Positions 41,939-49,796 of a stretch of 64,000 nt of DNA are shown here, piece by piece. Origin of the DNA: Thermocaproicibacter sp041859875 (GTDB lineage Bacteria > Bacillota > Clostridia > Oscillospirales > Acutalibacteraceae). The stretch is from NCBI GenBank assembly GCA_041859875.1, contig JBFLFY010000011.1:1-64000 (forward strand), in the 5' to 3' direction. Positions within the stretch are counted from its first letter, which is position 1, and each line of letters begins with the position of its first letter. Below the pieces are notes generated by a model, which saw only the letters and a program-made list of their open reading frames with translations, did no database searches and was not told where the DNA came from. Position numbers and translations under genes: made by a program.

Positions 41939-41972
41939 ATTGTAAACTAAATATTTTATTTAAGTTTACAAT
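41939..41972. promoter_or_regulatory. Second BirA-like operator, no biotin gene attached
   Basis: ATTGTAAAC (41939-41947), 16 nt, GTTTACAAT (41964-41972): a perfect 9-bp inverted repeat, identical in half-sites and spacing to the one at the bioY promoter. It lies between the 3' end of the bioY-DUF1284 operon and the rplM promoter. No biotin gene is adjacent. The flanking 41805-42003 stretch holds only a doubtful 18-codon minus ORF (41865-41809). Confidence 0.75.
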
Positions 41973-42003
41973 TAGGGCAAAAGAGCATCTGGGAGAAGCT
42001 TTT

Positions 42004-42456
42004 TCAGCGACAGTTCCTTTTCCCGCGAGTAATATTCACCGAGTTTTTAACACTTTCGACCGACTTTTCAACATCTAGTTGTTGACAAAGAGTTTTCCAC
42101 AAACAGTCGAAACAGGTTTGCTCCCGGCCGCCGGGTGCTTTTATAATTTTTTCTTGAACAAGCTTTGCGCAGTCGCGCCACAAAAGTGCCTTTCCCTCAG
42201 CAAATCCGCAGGCTTCGGCACATTCCCGGTCATACCGTTCGACCTTCTCTTCCGTACTGCACAGCCCATTCGACCGGTTCGGGCAGGCGGCGCAGATTTC
42301 GTCGGTTCCATGGTGAAAAACTACCTCGGTGTCCGGTTTTTCACAAAGAAGGCGTTTTATGTGGAACATGTTTTCCACAAATCCACTGCCATACCCTTTT
42401 CCAATAAAATAGTGCAGGCACAGTGCATGGTGCGGCCGCAAAATCACGCGGCTCAT
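42004..42456 (-). CDS. DUF1284 cysteine-rich protein, coupled to bioY
   Basis: A 150-aa DUF1284-type protein. The ATG at 42456 overlaps the bioY stop (ATGA) and gives the family start RVILRPHHALCLHYFIGKGYG; the longer ORF is rejected. Eight or more Cys, in pairs such as CAACPNRSNGLC and CFDCLWKTLC, suggest metal or Fe-S binding. Function unknown. Translational coupling to a biotin transporter and shared BirA control suggest a link to biotin, or just a convenient position. Confidence 0.85.
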   Translation of the reverse strand: MSRVILRPHHALCLHYFIGKGYGSGFVENMFHIKRLLCEKPDTEVVFHHGTDEICAACPNRSNGLCSTEEKVERYDRECAEACGFAEGKALLWRDCAKLVQEKIIKAPGGREQTCFDCLWKTLCQQLDVEKSVESVKNSVNITRGKRNCR

Positions 42457-43013
42457 GCCGCATCCGCTTCTGCACCGACACGGCTGAGCGCATGGGAAAG
42501 CCGGGGCGCAAGTACCGATGCCACGGCGATTTTTGCCGTGTCGCCAATCAGGAAAGGAACGACGCACAGCATGAGCGACTCCGTAAGGCCGCGGTGGGTG
42601 CTGAACATAAACCACGCGGTGCCGAGAAAATAGCAGGCCGCCGTTCCAAGAAGCATTCCGAACACAAGCGGAAGTGTCTTCTTCCCAAACCGGTCAGCGA
42701 ACAGGCCCACAAGCCATGCACATATAATGTAACCTACAAGGTACCCGCCCGTTGGGCCCGCAAGCACGGCGGCTCCGCCGCTGAACCCGGCAAAAACCGG
42801 AATACTCACTGCGCCAAGCAATAAATAGACGAGCTGGCTCAATGCGCCGCCGGCCGCACCGAGAATTGCTCCCGCAAGATAGACCGAAAAGGTGGCAAGA
42901 CAGATCGGCACAGGGCCAATCGGGACGGAAATCTGTGCTGTTACAGCCGTCAAAGCGGCAAAAAGTGCGCAAAGGACCAGTATTTTCACTGGTGTGGATG
43001 GTAATTTTTTCAT
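42453..43013 (-). CDS. bioY: Biotin transporter substrate-binding protein BioY
   Basis: BioY (186 aa), the S-component of an ECF-type biotin transporter. About six helices; family motifs include AALTAVTAQISVPIGPVPICLATF, GGAAVLAGPTGGYLVGYI and a C-terminal PFLIGDTAKIAVA. Biotin synthesis genes are not seen in the window, so biotin import may matter. Regulation is visible: a BirA-like operator overlaps the -35 region of its promoter. The ECF energising genes must lie elsewhere. Confidence 0.94.
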   Translation of the reverse strand: MKKLPSTPVKILVLCALFAALTAVTAQISVPIGPVPICLATFSVYLAGAILGAAGGALSQLVYLLLGAVSIPVFAGFSGGAAVLAGPTGGYLVGYIICAWLVGLFADRFGKKTLPLVFGMLLGTAACYFLGTAWFMFSTHRGLTESLMLCVVPFLIGDTAKIAVASVLAPRLSHALSRVGAEADAA

Positions 43014-43033
43014 ATTTTTCTCTCCTTTCCTCT

Positions 43034-43088
43034 ATTGTAACGGGTTCGGTTGTTATTGTAAACTTTAAATGTTATTTAAGTTTACAAT
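43034..43088 (-). promoter_or_regulatory. bioY promoter with overlapping BirA-like operator
   Basis: Minus strand TTTACA (43062-43057), 17 nt, TACAAT (43039-43034). The -35 lies inside the inverted repeat ATTGTAAAC (43055-43063)/GTTTACAAT (43080-43088), 16-nt spacer, matching Firmicutes BirA operators in half-site sequence. Confidence 0.85.
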
Positions 43089-43216
43089 TTAGGATTTTCC
43101 AAAATAAGGCTAATCTTTTGAGGAAAACTTCACTGCCGTGAAAGATGGATTTCCGGGAACCGGGCCTTTTCAAAAACTGCATCCAAAAGCGCAGCTTTTT
43201 CCTATATATAATGTAA

Positions 43217-43244
43217 GGGCAGCGGCTTGAAAAGCGCGCTGCCC
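43217..43244 (-). terminator. Hairpin after the DAHP synthase gene
   Basis: GGGCAGCG (43217-43224) pairs with CGCTGCCC (43237-43244). Only a weak T-rich run follows on minus (TTACATTATA), so it is a likely but not ideal terminator. Confidence 0.6.
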
Positions 43245-43278
43245 ATTTAATGTTTTGCTTATCACAGAAAAAAGCCTG

Positions 43279-44292
43279 TCAGAGTTCACGGTCGACGGCC
43301 TGCGCAACTTTGCGCACCTTGCCGAAAAGCTTGGCGTATGCCTGCGGGGTCAGCTGCTGCGCAGCGTCACTCATGGCGTGCTTCGGGTCCGGATGCACTT
43401 CAATAATCAGCCCGTCGGCGCCCGCCGCGATTCCCGCTAGGGAAAGCGACTCTATGTAAGAAGCTTTCCCCGCTGCGTGCGACGGGTCAATAATAATAGG
43501 AAGGCAGCTGCATTCCCGCACGACCGCCACCGCGGAAACATCCAGCGTATTGCGCGTTGCCGTTTCAAATGTGCGAATCCCACGCTCACAGAGGACAACA
43601 TTGCAGTTGCCCTCGCTCATAATGTACTCTGCCGCGTCCAGCCACTCTTCTATGGTGTTTGCAATGCCGCGCTTCAGCAGCACCGGCATCTTGGTGCGCC
43701 CCACTTCTTTTAGAAGGCGGAAGTTCTGCATATTACGCGCGCCAATCTGGAACATATCGCAGTATGGCATGGCAACCGGGATGAGGTCATGGTCGGTAAT
43801 TTCCGTCACAGCTTTCAGGCCGTAAGCGTCAGCCGCTTTGCGCAGCAGCTTCAGGCCCTCTTCCTCCATACCTTGGAACGAGTACGGGGAAGTGCGGGGC
43901 TTGTACGCGCCACCGCGCAGGAATTTCGCCCCGGCAGCCTTCACGCCCGCCGCAGCTTTCATAATCTGTTCTTCATTTTCCACGGCGCACGGCCCGGCTA
44001 TCATGCACAGTTTTTTGCCGCCAATCACTTCGCCGCCCACGTTTACCGTGCGGCCTTCCGGCACCATCTCACGGCTTGCAAGCTTGTAGCTGTGCATGAT
44101 GGGCACGCATTTTTCAACGCCGTCCATCAGCTCAAGGTTTGCGCCGTCCAACTTCGACTTGTCACCCAGCACGCCGATAATCGTTGCCTGGGCGCCTTTG
44201 GAAAGGTTTGCGCCGAGGCCGCGGGCCTTCAGCTCCTCTATGACTTTATCAATATCCTGCTGCGTGCAGGTGCGCTTCATTACTATTATCAT
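43279..44292 (-). CDS. aroF: 3-deoxy-7-phosphoheptulonate synthase (DAHP synthase), type I-beta
   Basis: A 337-aa enzyme that condenses PEP and erythrose 4-phosphate at the entry to aromatic synthesis. The N-terminal ~75 residues are the ferredoxin-like regulatory domain of the Thermotoga/Bacillus I-beta type. The barrel domain has the motifs MIAGPCAVENEEQ, FLRGGAYKPRTSPYSFQG, VLLKRG and IIDPSHAAGK. The gene symbol follows common Firmicutes usage (aroF/aroA are both used). No other aro gene is adjacent. Confidence 0.93.
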   Translation of the reverse strand: MIIVMKRTCTQQDIDKVIEELKARGLGANLSKGAQATIIGVLGDKSKLDGANLELMDGVEKCVPIMHSYKLASREMVPEGRTVNVGGEVIGGKKLCMIAGPCAVENEEQIMKAAAGVKAAGAKFLRGGAYKPRTSPYSFQGMEEEGLKLLRKAADAYGLKAVTEITDHDLIPVAMPYCDMFQIGARNMQNFRLLKEVGRTKMPVLLKRGIANTIEEWLDAAEYIMSEGNCNVVLCERGIRTFETATRNTLDVSAVAVVRECSCLPIIIDPSHAAGKASYIESLSLAGIAAGADGLIIEVHPDPKHAMSDAAQQLTPQAYAKLFGKVRKVAQAVDREL

Positions 44293-44379
44293 ATCATTTC
44301 CCCTGTTTCTTGAAGATTGCTTCTATTTTACACTTTAAATCGCAAAATTTCAAGTACTGAAATTCTGTCCATAAATTGA

Positions 44380-44408
44380 TTGACAGTACCCGCTTTTTTT
44401 GCTATTAT
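44380..44408 (+). promoter_or_regulatory. Promoter of the tandem lipoprotein genes
   Basis: TTGACA (44380-44385), exactly 17 nt, TATTAT (44403-44408). Confidence 0.82.
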
Positions 44409-44450
44409 GGAATTGGAATTATATTGAATACATGGAAAGAGGGCTTCTGT

Positions 44451-44879
44451 ATGAGACATTTCTCACCAGTAAAAATCATTTTGGCCGCTGTGCTGGCGGT
44501 TGTTCTGCTCTCCGGCTGCTCCCAAACCACGCATTTTTCCATTAAAAGCGCTGCAAGGCTCAACCTCCAAAGCGGCCAAACCGGAAAAGCGGTCAATATA
44601 ACCGACGCCGCGACGATTAAAAAAGTGACCGACAACATGAATCAGGTTACTTTCCGTAAAGGAAATAAAGAAGATGATGTTATGGGCTGGGGGTATCGCT
44701 TGCGGTGGTTCGATAAAGATGGGAAGAGCATTATGGGCAGCACTATGGACATTACGGTGCAGGACGCTAATCTCATTAAGTACGGCGGCTACTATTACAA
44801 TGCGGATTCCGGGAAACTGGACACCGCCCTGTACGACCAACTGCTGAAATCGGCAACGGAATTTCCGCCGGACAATTAA
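44451..44879 (+). CDS. Small lipoprotein, tandem paralogue 1
   Basis: A 142-aa predicted lipoprotein. GAGGG precedes the ATG at 44451. The signal peptide ends in the lipobox LLSGC. The mature domain contains ARLNLQSGQTGKAVNITDAA, TIKKVTDNMNQ, a GYRLRWFDKDGKS strand and the end ADSGKLDTALYDQLLKSA. The same blocks recur in the next gene, so the two are a recent tandem duplication. DAATIKKVTDNMNQ looks like a helix from a substrate-sensing or protein-binding domain; no family recognised. Co-transcribed with paralogue 2. Confidence 0.88.
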   Translation: MRHFSPVKIILAAVLAVVLLSGCSQTTHFSIKSAARLNLQSGQTGKAVNITDAATIKKVTDNMNQVTFRKGNKEDDVMGWGYRLRWFDKDGKSIMGSTMDITVQDANLIKYGGYYYNADSGKLDTALYDQLLKSATEFPPDN

Positions 44880-44921
44880 GGATAAAGTCTATTAATCGAT
44901 TGAATAGGAGGCGATGTCATT

Positions 44922-45332
44922 TTGAAAAAACAGTCTTTTCGGTGTCTGGTTTTCTTTTCCGTCTTTCTTCTGGTAGCTGGCCTGCTTTCCGGGTGTTCCA
45001 GCACCATGCACTTTTCCATTTCGGATGCGGCAAAGCTGAACCTGCAAAGCGGAAAAACAGGAAAAGCGGTTGACATAACCGACGCGGCGACGATTAAAAA
45101 AGTGACCGACAACATGAATCAGCCAGTCTTTAAGAAAGACAGAAAAGTTGATACTGCTGGCTGGAGCTACCGTCTGAGGTGGTACGGCAAAGATGGAAAA
45201 AGCATTGAAGACATTACAGTGATGAGCAATTCCATCATTGATTACAAAGACTACTTTTACAATGCAGATTCCGGGAAACTGGACACCGCCCTTTACGACC
45301 AGCTGCTGAAATCGGCAAAAGACATTCCGTAA
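44922..45332 (+). CDS. Small lipoprotein, tandem paralogue 2
   Basis: A 136-aa lipoprotein, TTG start with GGAGG 10 nt upstream; lipobox LLSGC. It repeats paralogue 1 in blocks: AAKLNLQSGKTGKAVDITDAA, TIKKVTDNMNQ, YRLRWYGKDGKSI and YNADSGKLDTALYDQLLKSA. The regions between blocks differ more, and the DNA of the shared helix block is nearly identical. That suggests recent duplication or gene conversion. It lies 42 bp after paralogue 1 and ends at a strong terminator. Confidence 0.88.
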   Translation: MKKQSFRCLVFFSVFLLVAGLLSGCSSTMHFSISDAAKLNLQSGKTGKAVDITDAATIKKVTDNMNQPVFKKDRKVDTAGWSYRLRWYGKDGKSIEDITVMSNSIIDYKDYFYNADSGKLDTALYDQLLKSAKDIP

Positions 45333-45353
45333 ACAGAGAATAACAAAAAAGGG

Positions 45354-45387
45354 CCTCCTATCGTAGTTTTACTTCTACAATAGGAGG
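45354..45387. terminator. Bidirectional terminator after the lipoprotein pair
   Basis: CCTCCTATCGTAG (45354-45366) pairs with CTACAATAGGAGG (45375-45387); TTGCTTT follows on plus and CCTTTTTTG on minus. Confidence 0.9.
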
Positions 45388-45457
45388 TCTTGCTTTGCCC
45401 GGCAGGGAAAATAAGGCTCGATTATTCCATGATTACCGCCTGGACTGGGTTTGTGCA

Positions 45458-45526
45458 AAGCCGAAGCGGTTCACGGGCAAAGCGCTGGTTCTTTTCGCCA
45501 AACCTTTTCTTAGAAGAAAAGGCTTG
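45458..45526 (-). repeat. Dispersed repeat abutting the secA stop codon
   Basis: Read on minus from the secA stop, the element starts with the palindrome CCTTTTCTT-CT-AAGAAAAGG, then GGCGAAAAGAACCAGCGCTT. It matches the 7.8-8.1 kb tandem units (AGCGTYGGTTCTTTTTGCGC). Its far end, AAGCCGAAGCGGTTC (45458-45472), is identical to 38169-38183. Confidence 0.75.
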
Positions 45527-48280
45527 TCAGCTTTCGTATCTGCCACAGCAGTTCTTGTACTTCTTGCCGCTTCCGCATGGGCATGGATCGTTGCGTCCCG
45601 GCTTTTTCTTCTTGCGGATTGGCGTGTGTTTCGACTGGTCGGAATCATCGCTGCCAGCCTCGCCCGTTACTTTCGCAACCTGCTCGCGCTTCGGTTCTTC
45701 GGCACGCTGAAGCTGTACGGTCAGCATCATGCGGGCGGTGTTTTCACGGATGGTTGCAACCATCTCGTCGAACATATCAAAGCCCTCCACACGGTACTCG
45801 ACGACCGGGTCTTTCTGGCCATATGCACGCAGGCGGATGCCCTTCTGCAGCTCATCCATCGCGTCAATATGATCCATCCACTCGGTGTCAACGTTCTTCA
45901 GCAGAATGACACGCTCCAGTTCCCGCATGATGTTGGAGCCAAACTGCTCTTCACGCTTCGCGTAAACTTCATGTGCCCTTTCGGTCAGATCGTGCTGTGC
46001 GTCGGCAGGCTCCAGACGCACCATTTCCTCATCGGTGTAAATCAGGTCGTTCGGGCCGAGGAGCCAGCCCATGTAGCGGTCGCGCAGACCGTTCAGGTTC
46101 CAGGTTTCGCGTTCCGCATCTTCCGGCAGATATTTTTTCACCTGCGCCTCAATAGCCTGGTCTATCATCTTCAGAATCTGGTCTTTCAGGTTTTCACCGT
46201 TCAGTACCTGGTCACGCTGGCTGTAAATAATCTCACGCTGGCGGTTCATCACGTCGTCGAACTGCAGCACACTCTTACGAATGCCGAAGTTGCGGCCCTC
46301 AATTTTCTTTTGGGCGCTTTCAATGGTGTTGGTCAGCATTTTATTTTCAATGGGTGTGTCTTCATCGACGTTCAGGCGCTCCATCAGCGTATTAATGCGG
46401 TCACCGCCGAAAAGGCGCATCAGGTCGTCTTCCAAAGAAATGTAAAAGCGGCTCATTCCGGGGTCGCCCTGGCGACCGGAACGGCCGCGCAGCTGGTTGT
46501 CAATCCGGCGGGATTCATGCCGCTCGGTGCCGATGATATACAGGCCTCCGGCCTTTTTGACTTCTTCCGCCTCGGCCTCCGTCTGTTCCTTGTATTTCTG
46601 GGCAAGTTTCTGGAATGCCGCACGCGCCTTCAAAACATCGGCGTCTGCCGTTTCCGAATGCGCGTCCGCCTCGGCAATCAGCTCGTCCGGAACGCCTTGC
46701 TTCTTCAGGTCGGCTTTCGCCATGTACTCCGGGTTGCCGCCCAGAACAATATCGGTGCCGCGGCCTGCCATATTCGTTGCAATGGTAACGGCGTCTTTGC
46801 GGCCTGCCTGCGCGACAATCTGCGCTTCTTTTTCGTGGTACTTGGCGTTCAGTACCTCGTGCTTGATGCCTTTCTTTCTCAGCATGGCGCTGAGCTGCTC
46901 CGATTTTTCAATGGAGATGGTGCCTACCAGCACCGGCTGGCCGGTTTTGTGGTGCTCAATCACATCGTCGATAACGGCGCGGAACTTCGCCTTCTCCGTT
47001 TTATAAATTACATCCGGTAAATCCTCACGGATCATAGGTTTGTTCGTGGGGACTTCAATAATGTCAAGCTTATAGATTTCACGGAACTCGGCTTCTTCCG
47101 TCATCGCCGTACCGGTCATACCGGAAAGTTTTTTGTACATACGGAAGTAGTTCTGGAACGTGATGGTTGCAAGGGTCTTGCTTTCATGCGCAACCTTTAC
47201 GCCCTCTTTGGCTTCAATCGCCTGGTGCAGGCCCTCATTGTAGCGGCGGCCGTACATCAAACGCCCGGTGAACTCATCCACAATAATGACTTCGCCGTCT
47301 TTTACCACATAGTCAATGTCCTTGCGCATAACGCCGCGCGCCTTAATGGCCTGGTCAATATAATGCTGAATCGGCAGGTTTTCGGCGTCGGTCAGGTTGT
47401 CGACTTTAAAAAACGCTTCGGCTTTCTTCACGCCGGTCTGCGTAAGGGTTGCAGTTTTTGCTTTTTCGTCCACCACATAGTCGGCGTCCGCATAAAGCGC
47501 GTCGTTGTCTTCCTTGCTGTCCAGTTCGGCAACTTTGACGCATTTCAGCTTTTTGGCGAAGCTGTCTGCAATATTATACATTTCGGTAGAGTTTTCGCCC
47601 TGGCCGGAAATAATCAGCGGAGTGCGTGCCTCATCAATCAGGATAGAGTCGACTTCATCGACGATGGCGTAGCTGTGGCTGCGCTGAACCTTGTCCTTTT
47701 TATAGATAACCATGTTGTCGCGCAGGTAGTCAAACCCAAACTCGTTGTTCGTGCCGTATGTAATATCGGCATCATAGGCTTTTTTGCGCGCATCGTTGTC
47801 AAGGTCGTGAACAATCAAACCCACAGAAAGGCCCAGATAACGGTAGATTTTCCCCATCCACTCAGAGTCGCGGCGGGCAAGGTAATCATTGACGGTTACA
47901 ATATGCACACCGTTCCCCGAAAGGGCATTCAGGTACGCCGGAAGCGTAGCAACAAGCGTTTTTCCTTCGCCGGTCTTCATCTCGGCAATGCGGCCCTGGT
48001 GCAGGACAATGCCGCCAAGGATCTGCACGGGGAAATGGCGCATCCCAAGCACACGGTCGGAGGCTTCACGACACACAGCAAACGCATCGGGCAGAATATC
48101 GTCAAGCGTTTCGCCGTTTGTCAGCCGCTCCTTCAGCGCCGGGGTCTGTGCTTTCAGCTCTTCATCAGACATGGCCTTATACTGGTCTTCCCGGTCAAGC
48201 ACGGCATTGCAGAGCGGGCGAATTCGCTTCAGCTCGCGCCTGCTGTAGTTGCCGAACAGAGCAGACATAATAGATTTCAT
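45527..48280 (-). CDS. secA: Protein translocase ATPase SecA
   Basis: SecA (917 aa) drives Sec-dependent export. The ATG at 48280 has GAGG 8 nt upstream; GTG at 48289 is possible. Motifs: Walker A MKTGEGKTLVATLPAYL, DEVDSILIDEARTPLIISG, TNMAGRGTDIVLGGNPE and LRGRSGRQGDPG. The C-terminus is the SEC-C zinc-binding motif (CPCGSGKKYKNCCG). Length and order are normal. A dispersed repeat begins right at its stop codon. Confidence 0.97.
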   Translation of the reverse strand: MKSIMSALFGNYSRRELKRIRPLCNAVLDREDQYKAMSDEELKAQTPALKERLTNGETLDDILPDAFAVCREASDRVLGMRHFPVQILGGIVLHQGRIAEMKTGEGKTLVATLPAYLNALSGNGVHIVTVNDYLARRDSEWMGKIYRYLGLSVGLIVHDLDNDARKKAYDADITYGTNNEFGFDYLRDNMVIYKKDKVQRSHSYAIVDEVDSILIDEARTPLIISGQGENSTEMYNIADSFAKKLKCVKVAELDSKEDNDALYADADYVVDEKAKTATLTQTGVKKAEAFFKVDNLTDAENLPIQHYIDQAIKARGVMRKDIDYVVKDGEVIIVDEFTGRLMYGRRYNEGLHQAIEAKEGVKVAHESKTLATITFQNYFRMYKKLSGMTGTAMTEEAEFREIYKLDIIEVPTNKPMIREDLPDVIYKTEKAKFRAVIDDVIEHHKTGQPVLVGTISIEKSEQLSAMLRKKGIKHEVLNAKYHEKEAQIVAQAGRKDAVTIATNMAGRGTDIVLGGNPEYMAKADLKKQGVPDELIAEADAHSETADADVLKARAAFQKLAQKYKEQTEAEAEEVKKAGGLYIIGTERHESRRIDNQLRGRSGRQGDPGMSRFYISLEDDLMRLFGGDRINTLMERLNVDEDTPIENKMLTNTIESAQKKIEGRNFGIRKSVLQFDDVMNRQREIIYSQRDQVLNGENLKDQILKMIDQAIEAQVKKYLPEDAERETWNLNGLRDRYMGWLLGPNDLIYTDEEMVRLEPADAQHDLTERAHEVYAKREEQFGSNIMRELERVILLKNVDTEWMDHIDAMDELQKGIRLRAYGQKDPVVEYRVEGFDMFDEMVATIRENTARMMLTVQLQRAEEPKREQVAKVTGEAGSDDSDQSKHTPIRKKKKPGRNDPCPCGSGKKYKNCCGRYES

Positions 48281-48417
48281 CGTCTTCACCTCAAAAAATC
48301 ACCGCGCACGCGGATGTTTCTTTCTGTGTCCTAATAATTCTGTCATACAAAGTTATTATATCATGGCAAAGAGAAAAAATAAAGAAAATCTGTGAACATT
48401 CCGCCTTCCGCTAGTTT

Positions 48418-49572
48418 TCACGCCTGGTCCGGCGGCACGTCTTCCGCAGGTGCCTGCACGGCGCAAGTTTTTTTCTGTACTTTTGCTTTTGGCACTTTCT
48501 TCGCTTTGACCCGTTTTTTCAGCTTCGCAATCATCAGGACGGCAACCGGGATGACAACCTCAAAAGGCAGGACAAATACCGCGTGGTAGTTCAGCCAGTT
48601 TAACATCTCTTCCGTGTTGGAGCTCACCACCATTATAATTGTAACAAGGATGAGCCCGCAGGGCGCAAAAAGCGGCACATAGTCCTCAAAATTAAAAATC
48701 TCTTCGACTTCCCTGCAGCAGGTATAAAAAGTAATGCAGACTTTAAAAAATCCTGCTAAAAGCATATTGAACCCGATTAAAACTGCAGCACGGGTAAAGA
48801 AGTCACCGATGGCAATGACGCCCACCGCCTCATAGGAAGCATAAAGAAAAAGGCTTTCGGAATCCCCCAGAATCAGATAGTTCCGCAGGCTGGTAAAAAG
48901 GATGATGGCAAAGCCGATGAGCATTCCTTTGAAAAAAACGGGAAAAACTTTTTCTTTGGGGTCCAGTGCTTCAAAAATAGGAGCACACACGATTGTTTCC
49001 CCAAAAGGAAGCATCAGCAGCATAAAGGTGGTGGCCAGCATTGGTCTAAAATCCGACTGCAAAACCGGCTGCAGGTTTGAAAAATCCATATTTTGGTACG
49101 CAAGAGCCCCTGTAAGGCCAATGGCAACCAGCACAAACGGAAGCACGAATTTACAAACACGCGCGACCACATAAATGCGCTTTTTGGACATATAGAATTC
49201 TACAATAACAATGGAGAGCAGGATAAAAATAAACGGCGTTTCCGTCATGTTAATTGTCTGAAGGAACTGGCAGAAAACTTTTTTGACCAGCGCCCCCAGC
49301 AGAAAAGTATACGGTAAAAGGAGTACACAGACCACTTTGCCGCATACTTTTCCGCAGGCTTTTTCAATGTTTTTAAAATAGTTTCTGCCGGGGTAAAGCT
49401 CCAGGATCTGCGAATGCACCCACATAAGAGGAATTCCCAGCAAGAAAGCCAGAATGATGCAGAACCAGGTGTCCCTCCCGGCTTTGGAACTTGACCCAAT
49501 AACCAGTGTGCTGCCAGTAAGAAAAAGAGCAATCGTGGCTTCCAACTGTTTCGCCGTAATTTGATTCTTCAT
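48418..49572 (-). CDS. Spore germination protein, GerAB-type permease
   Basis: A 384-aa, about ten-helix APC-superfamily protein of the GerAB/endospore permease family, the probable germinant-binding subunit. Helix 1 has ITAKQLEATIALFLTGSTL, the typical family start. A long basic C-terminal tail (KKRVKAKKVPKAKVQKK) is unusual. GAGG precedes the ATG, which follows the 69-residue gene closely. Order in the operon is AA, AC, small protein, AB. The germinant cannot be deduced. Confidence 0.9.
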   Translation of the reverse strand: MKNQITAKQLEATIALFLTGSTLVIGSSSKAGRDTWFCIILAFLLGIPLMWVHSQILELYPGRNYFKNIEKACGKVCGKVVCVLLLPYTFLLGALVKKVFCQFLQTINMTETPFIFILLSIVIVEFYMSKKRIYVVARVCKFVLPFVLVAIGLTGALAYQNMDFSNLQPVLQSDFRPMLATTFMLLMLPFGETIVCAPIFEALDPKEKVFPVFFKGMLIGFAIILFTSLRNYLILGDSESLFLYASYEAVGVIAIGDFFTRAAVLIGFNMLLAGFFKVCITFYTCCREVEEIFNFEDYVPLFAPCGLILVTIIMVVSSNTEEMLNWLNYHAVFVLPFEVVIPVAVLMIAKLKKRVKAKKVPKAKVQKKTCAVQAPAEDVPPDQA

Positions 49573-49584
49573 GAAGCAATTTCC

Positions 49585-49794
49585 TCATTTTATAAATCCC
49601 GACATGAATCTTTCCAGAATTGCCGTAATGCTTGTAAAGCGGAAACTCATGCCAATGATAATATTTGCGGCCAGCGTAACCGCATAAACCGGGATGCAGA
49701 ACCACAGGTATTTTTTCTTTTTGGCCCGTATCAACGGGATAAGGTCGGTAAAAACGAGGGTGATATAGAAAGCAAGAAAACAAGCAAGGTACAA
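49585..49794 (-). CDS. Small two-helix membrane protein in the ger operon
   Basis: A 69-aa protein with two hydrophobic helices (about 1-23 and 31-52) joined by a KKKK loop. TTG start with AAAGGCGG upstream; its start nearly touches the gerAC stop and its stop is 12 bp before the gerAB start. Small membrane proteins of this size are found in some ger operons and can modulate the receptor (GerD/D-subunit-like roles are known in B. megaterium). I recognise no family; the role is inferred from position. Confidence 0.75.
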   Translation of the reverse strand: MYLACFLAFYITLVFTDLIPLIRAKKKKYLWFCIPVYAVTLAANIIIGMSFRFTSITAILERFMSGFIK

Positions 49795-49796
49795 GG

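Noticed and set aside
45395..47020. 541-codon plus-strand ORF
   Set aside because: Antisense to secA; a shadow frame.
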